Shown here one piece after another: positions 49,572-53,432 of a stretch of 53,432 nt of DNA. The stretch's first letter is position 1. Each line of letters begins with the position of its first letter. Origin of the DNA: Acidovorax_G sp046289925 (lineage in GTDB: Bacteria; Pseudomonadota; Gammaproteobacteria; Burkholderiales; Burkholderiaceae_C); contig JBKBUN010000002.1 in assembly GCA_046289925.1 (NCBI GenBank), positions 1 to 53,432 on the forward strand, written 5' to 3'. The position numbers and the translations under genes were made by a program. A model generated the notes under the pieces. It searched no databases. It was not told where the DNA came from and saw only the letters and a program-made list of their open reading frames with translations.

Positions 49572-50525
49572 ATGAATCTTGAGTTTTTCGTGATCTCGTT
49601 GCTGAACGGAGTGGCCTACGGGCTGCTCCTGTTCATGCTGAGTTCTGGCCTCACGCTGATCTTCAGCATGATGGGCGTGCTCAACTTTGCACACACCAGC
49701 TTCTACATGCTGGGTGCCTACTTTGCCTACACGATTTCGGGCTTGGTAGGGTTCTGGCCGGCGCTCGTGATCGCGCCAGCCCTGGTGTTCCTGCTGGGGG
49801 CTGCTTTCGAGCGCTACGCCCTGCGGCGTGTCCACAAGTTTGGCCATGTGCCGGAACTGCTGGTCACCTTCGGGCTTTCCTATCTCATCCTTGAAATCGT
49901 GCAACTGGTCTGGGGCCGCTCGACTGTGCCCTATGGTTTGCCCGAGCAGTTGCAAGGCCCGCTGTTTACGCTGTATGGCACGCAGTTTCCGAAGTCGCGC
50001 TCGTTTGTGATGCTGGTCGCTGTGTTGATGCTGATCTCGGTGTGGCTGTTGCTCACACGCACCCGCATCGGGCTGGTCATCCAAGCAGCGCTCAAACACC
50101 CCGAGATGGTCGAGGCGTTGGGCCACAACGTGCCTCGCGTATTCATGCTGGTGTTCGGCGGCGGCGCTGCGCTGGCCGGTCTGGCCGGCGTGATCGGCGG
50201 CAACACCTATGTGACCGAGCCGGCGATGGCTGCTTCGGTGGGCTCCATCATCTTCGTGGTCGTGGTGGTGGGCGGCATGGGCTCGCTGGCGGGGGCCTTC
50301 CTCGCATCCTTGCTGATCGGTCTGGTGCAGACCTTTGCCGTCGCGCTCGACTATTCTTTGATCCACGCCTTCAAGTTGTTCGGCATGGCAGTGACGCCCG
50401 AAACCTTCGGCTATCCGCTGCTCAAGCTGACGATTGCACAGGTGGCACCCATCCTGCCGTACCTGTTCCTGGTGCTGATTCTGATCTTCCGCCCGAAGGG
50501 CCTGCTGGGTACACGGGAGGACTGA
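49572..50525 (+). CDS. livH: ABC transporter permease, LivH type
   Basis: A 317-residue inner-membrane protein with about eight helices. The opening LLNGVAYGLLLFMLSSGLTLIFSMMGVLNFAH is standard LivH. EMVEALGHNVPRVFMLVFGGGAALAGLAGV includes the ATPase-contact loop. It ends LLIFRPKGLLGTRE-like as is usual. Confidence 0.93.
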   Translation: MNLEFFVISLLNGVAYGLLLFMLSSGLTLIFSMMGVLNFAHTSFYMLGAYFAYTISGLVGFWPALVIAPALVFLLGAAFERYALRRVHKFGHVPELLVTFGLSYLILEIVQLVWGRSTVPYGLPEQLQGPLFTLYGTQFPKSRSFVMLVAVLMLISVWLLLTRTRIGLVIQAALKHPEMVEALGHNVPRVFMLVFGGGAALAGLAGVIGGNTYVTEPAMAASVGSIIFVVVVVGGMGSLAGAFLASLLIGLVQTFAVALDYSLIHAFKLFGMAVTPETFGYPLLKLTIAQVAPILPYLFLVLILIFRPKGLLGTRED

Positions 50526-50529
50526 GCAC

Positions 50530-51849
50530 ATGACCCCATCCAATTCCTCCTCCGAAGCCACCTCGTACTACCGCTTCAAACCGTTCAACGTCGGTCGGTT
50601 CCTCATCTGGACGCTGTTCGCCCTGGTGCTGATCTTCGCGCCCAAGGTGTTCACCAGCAGTCTGGCGTTGACCATCCTGTCGCAGATCGGCTACCTGATC
50701 ATCATCTGCTTGTCCTACAACATTCTGTTGGGGCAGGGCGGCATGCTGAGCTTCGGGCACGCGGTGTACACCGGGCTGGGCTCGTTCATCGCCATCCATG
50801 CGATGAACATGGCCACCAAGGGCAGTGTCCAGATTCCGTTGGTGCTGATTCCGCTCATCGGTGGTCTGGCGGGGATGTTCTTCGCCATCCTGCTGGGGTA
50901 CGTCACCACCAAGAAGTCCGGCACGACGTTTGCCATGATCACGCTCGGCGTGGGCGAACTGGTGGCTGCCATGGCGCTGATGTTCCCCGAGTTCTTCGGC
51001 GGCGAAGGCGGCGTCACTACCAACCGTGTGTACGGCGAGCCGTTCTTCGGCATCACCTTCGGCCCGTCGATTCAGGTGTACTACTTGATCGCCGTGTACT
51101 GCTTCATCTGCACCGCCGCGATGTTTGCGTTCACCGGCACGCCGCTCGGGCGCATTCTCAACGCGGTGCGCGACAACCCGGAGCGTGTCGAGTTCATCGG
51201 CTACAACACCCAGCGCGTGCGCTACATGGCTTTCATCATTGCCGGTTTCTTTGCCGGTATCGGTGGCGGCTTGGCGACGATCAACTTCGAGATCATCACC
51301 GGCGCCGACAGCCTGAGCGTGCTGCGGTCGGGGGGGTATCTGCTGTTCACCTTCCTGGGCGGGGCCACGTTCTTCTTCGGTCCCATCATCGGCGCGGTGT
51401 TGCTGGTGCTGGCCTCGGTGCTGCTGTCCGAGATCACCAAAGCCTGGTTGTTGTACCTGGGCCTGGTGTTCCTGTTCATGGTGATGTATGCGCCCGGCGG
51501 CATCGCCAGCCTGATCATGATGAACCTGCGGGTGGCCAAATACGGCAAGCTGCGCCGGCTCTGGACTTCGTACCTCGCGCTCGGTGGCACCGGTCTGGTG
51601 GCCGTCATGGGGGCGGCCTGCATGATCGAGATGACCTACCACCTGCAGCTCAATGCGGCCCTGGGACCGCAATTGGACTTCCTCGGAGCCACGATCAACG
51701 CCAAGTCGTTCACGGCCTGGTTTGGATCGATCTTCGTGCTGCTCACCGGCCTGGGCCTGTTTGAACTCACGCGCCGTGAGTTCGCGCGCCAGTGGAGCAA
51801 GATCCAGGAAGAAATCGAACATGAAATCAAGCGTGGGGAGAGCCTGTGA
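50530..51849 (+). CDS. livM: ABC transporter permease, LivM type, with extended C-terminus
   Basis: A 439-residue permease partner of LivH. Typical blocks: LSYNILLGQGGMLSFGHAVY, YGEPFFGITFG, AVRDNPERVEFIGYNTQRVR and RSGGYLLFTFLGGATFFFGPIIGAVLLV. After the normal end (GGIASLIMMNL, residue ~333) it goes on for ~105 residues with two extra predicted helices and a basic/acidic tail (QWSKIQEEIEHEIKRGE). This extension is longer than in the E. coli-type protein. It starts 4 bp after livH. Confidence 0.92.
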   Translation: MTPSNSSSEATSYYRFKPFNVGRFLIWTLFALVLIFAPKVFTSSLALTILSQIGYLIIICLSYNILLGQGGMLSFGHAVYTGLGSFIAIHAMNMATKGSVQIPLVLIPLIGGLAGMFFAILLGYVTTKKSGTTFAMITLGVGELVAAMALMFPEFFGGEGGVTTNRVYGEPFFGITFGPSIQVYYLIAVYCFICTAAMFAFTGTPLGRILNAVRDNPERVEFIGYNTQRVRYMAFIIAGFFAGIGGGLATINFEIITGADSLSVLRSGGYLLFTFLGGATFFFGPIIGAVLLVLASVLLSEITKAWLLYLGLVFLFMVMYAPGGIASLIMMNLRVAKYGKLRRLWTSYLALGGTGLVAVMGAACMIEMTYHLQLNAALGPQLDFLGATINAKSFTAWFGSIFVLLTGLGLFELTRREFARQWSKIQEEIEHEIKRGESL

Positions 51850-52634
51850 CCATGGCGGACAACGCTAAATACGCGCTCGAACTGCGAGACCTGCGCAAGA
51901 GCTTCGGCAAGACCGAGATCATCCGCGGTGCCAACCTGCTGGTGACTCCCGGTGAACGGGTGGCCATCATCGGGCCCAACGGTGCCGGCAAGTCCACCCT
52001 GTTCAACCTGATCAGCGGCCGTTTCGCCCCCACCAGTGGCGAGGTGCTGCTCAACGGCCAGCGCATCGACGGCAAGAAGCCGTTTGAGATCAACCGCATG
52101 GGCTTGTCGCGCAGTTTCCAGATCACGAACATCTTTCCCAAGTTGAGCGTGTTCGAGAACCTGCGCTGCGGAGTGTTGTGGAGCATGGGCTACCGCTACA
52201 CCTTCCTGCGGTTTCTGTCGAAGCTGGACGACGCCAACGAGCGCGCCAAGCAGTTGATGGAGATGATCAAGCTCGACAAGAAGCGCGACACCCTTGCCAT
52301 GAACCTGACCTACGCCGAGCAACGTGCGCTGGAGATTGGCATCACGATTGCCGGCGGTGCCAACGTGATCTTGCTGGACGAGCCGACCGCTGGCATGAGC
52401 AAGAGCGAAACCTCGCGCTTCATCCACCTGATCAAGGAGGTGACCGAAGGCCGTACCCTGCTCACGGTGGAGCACGACATGGGCGTGGTGTTCGGTTTGG
52501 CCGACAAGATTGCCGTGGTGGTGTACGGCGAGGTGATTGCCTACGACACACCCGAGAATGTGCGCGCCAACCAGCGCGTGCAGGAGGCCTACCTGGGCTC
52601 AGTGATCGCCCAGCAGCAGGCGGGAGGACATTGA
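51846..52634 (+). CDS. livG: ABC transporter ATPase, LivG type
   Basis: A 262-residue ABC ATPase. Walker A GPNGAGKST, Q-loop RSFQITNIF, signature-like LTYAEQRALEIGI, Walker B VILLDEPTAGMS and H-loop VEHDMG. The signature begins LTYAEQ in place of LSGGQ, as in many LivG proteins. The GTG at 51846 overlaps the livM stop (GTGA); an ATG at 51852 is an equally possible start. Confidence 0.92.
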   Translation: MTMADNAKYALELRDLRKSFGKTEIIRGANLLVTPGERVAIIGPNGAGKSTLFNLISGRFAPTSGEVLLNGQRIDGKKPFEINRMGLSRSFQITNIFPKLSVFENLRCGVLWSMGYRYTFLRFLSKLDDANERAKQLMEMIKLDKKRDTLAMNLTYAEQRALEIGITIAGGANVILLDEPTAGMSKSETSRFIHLIKEVTEGRTLLTVEHDMGVVFGLADKIAVVVYGEVIAYDTPENVRANQRVQEAYLGSVIAQQQAGGH

Positions 52635-52635
52635 C

Positions 52636-53331
52636 ATGCTGCGGATCGACAACCTGCACGCCTACTACGGCAAAAGCCATGTCCTGCATGGCGTTTCGAT
52701 GGAAGTGCAACCCGGTGAAATCGTGGCGCTGCTCGGGCGCAACGGCTCGGGCCGTTCGACCACGGCCAAGGCCATCATGGGCCTGGTCGACTGGGAGGGC
52801 TCCATCGAATGGAAAGGCCAGCAGTTGCTGGGCAAGAAGGCCTACGAGATCGCCCACCTGGGCATCGGCTATGTGCCGGAAAGCCGCGACGTGTTTCCCA
52901 ACCTCACCGTGCATCAGAACTTGCTGCTCGGGCAAAAGGGCAATGGCAAGGGCAGCCGCTGGTCGTTTGACGACATGTACACCATGTTCCCGCGCCTGAA
53001 GGAGCGCCAGCACACCGAGGCGGGCGTGATGTCCGGCGGCGAGCAGCAAATGCTCACGCTCTGTCGCACGCTGATGGGCGACCCCGACCTGATCATCATC
53101 GACGAGCCTACCGAAGGCCTTGCGCCTAAGATCGTCGAGCTGGTCGGGGAGTACCTGCAGAAGATCAAGGCCCGTGGCGTGTCGGTGCTGCTGATTGAGC
53201 AGAAGCTCACCATCGCGATGACCATCTCTGACCGGGCACTCGTGATGGGCCACGGCAGCGTGGTCTTCCAGGGCACGCCCGAAACCCTGCGTGCGGACAA
53301 TTACATCCGCAAGGAGTGGCTCGAAGTTTGA
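52636..53331 (+). CDS. livF: ABC transporter ATPase, LivF type, with Arg in Walker A
   Basis: A 231-residue ABC ATPase, LivG's partner. Signature MSGGEQQMLTLCRTL, Walker B LIIIDEPTEGLAP and H-loop-like IEQK. Walker A reads GRNGSGRST: the invariant Lys is Arg40. In other ABC ATPases this Lys contacts the nucleotide phosphates and its loss usually disables hydrolysis, so this subunit may only bind ATP, leaving LivG to drive transport. The rest of the protein is intact, arguing against decay. Confidence 0.92.
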   Translation: MLRIDNLHAYYGKSHVLHGVSMEVQPGEIVALLGRNGSGRSTTAKAIMGLVDWEGSIEWKGQQLLGKKAYEIAHLGIGYVPESRDVFPNLTVHQNLLLGQKGNGKGSRWSFDDMYTMFPRLKERQHTEAGVMSGGEQQMLTLCRTLMGDPDLIIIDEPTEGLAPKIVELVGEYLQKIKARGVSVLLIEQKLTIAMTISDRALVMGHGSVVFQGTPETLRADNYIRKEWLEV

Positions 53332-53367
53332 GCCTTGCGCTTGGGTGGCCCGCGCGTTGCTGCCTAG

Positions 53368-53432
53368 GAGCCTGTCGGACTTGGGAATCGTCGGCTGCAA
53401 ATGGGCCGCAGCGGTCCATTTTTCAACGTCTT
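53368..53432. mobile_element. MITE-like element, copy 3 (inverted, cut by window end)
   Basis: CTAG (53364-53367), then GAGCCTGTCGGACTTGGG and 47 bp that match the complement of copy 1's right half with few changes. The rest lies beyond the window. Confidence 0.85.

Noticed and set aside
49569..50561. Long minus-strand frames opposite livH and livM (to 51822)
   Set aside because: Their His/Gln/Glu-rich composition is the typical antisense image of hydrophobic helices.
1..53432. CRISPR array, prophage, rRNA operon or replication origin
   Set aside because: No regular short repeats with spacers, phage structural genes, rRNA sequence or DnaA-box cluster was seen.

Overview
The window is high-GC DNA from a Gram-negative bacterium, most likely a betaproteobacterium of the order Burkholderiales and probably Comamonadaceae. 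Evidence is the 85-residue IF-1, EttA, a SurA-like parvulin, a liv operon, tandem DUF1631 genes and a palindromic repeat of the kind found in that family. It is draft sequence: there is a 97-base N run (4100-4196), and both ends fall inside repeats that recur elsewhere in the window, so it looks like a contig cut at repeats. No transposase, integrase, phage gene, rRNA or CRISPR array was seen.

Region 1 (1-13.7 kb) is a metal and metalloid resistance block bracketed by two direct copies of an ~80-bp repeat (R1). It starts with a SigZ-like sigma factor, a YraQ/ArsP-type permease, a broken metallo-beta-lactamase-fold gene, a small thioredoxin, DUF2798, rhodanese, OsmC and a CDF exporter (frameshifted and gapped). 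A mer module follows without merA: merR and ynfA on the minus strand, and merT, merP and a GDCCVxC protein on the plus strand, around a classical 19-bp-spacer mer promoter. Then comes an eight-gene minus-strand ars operon: ArsJ-associated GAPDH, arsJ, arsR, an ATP-grasp-like protein of unknown role, LMW-phosphatase-type arsC, ACR3, glutaredoxin-type arsC and arsH. A perfect 7-4-7 inverted repeat upstream is a candidate ArsR operator.

Region 2 (13.7-20.6 kb) has a MITE-like element inserted in the second R1 copy, the molybdate transporter modABC with a divergent short ModE-type regulator, a double-domain universal stress protein, a SulP transporter, a second MITE-like element, tRNA-Arg(UCU), a third R1 copy and a palindromic repeat.

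Region 3 (20.6-32.2 kb) is mostly chromosomal: a lipoprotein with a degenerate M14 carboxypeptidase fold, a RhlE-type RNA helicase, EttA, two tandem DUF1631 paralogues and a P1/DmpA-family peptidase.

Region 4 (32.3-40.3 kb) is a minus-strand copper cluster (two His-rich periplasmic proteins, TolC-like protein, a possible 38-codon ORF, multicopper oxidase, cupredoxin, DUF411, CusF). A YitT-like protein follows, then a CadR/PbrR-type MerR regulator divergent from a CDF-like transporter and a ruined DUF3703 gene.

Region 5 (40.4-53.4 kb) is core: infA, tRNA-Pro(UGG), a DUF1624 protein, parvulin, bolA, yciB, selO-msrB with overlapping ends, a Crp/Fnr regulator, an acyl-CoA ligase and a complete livK-H-M-G-F operon. 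The window ends in a third MITE-like copy in inverted orientation.
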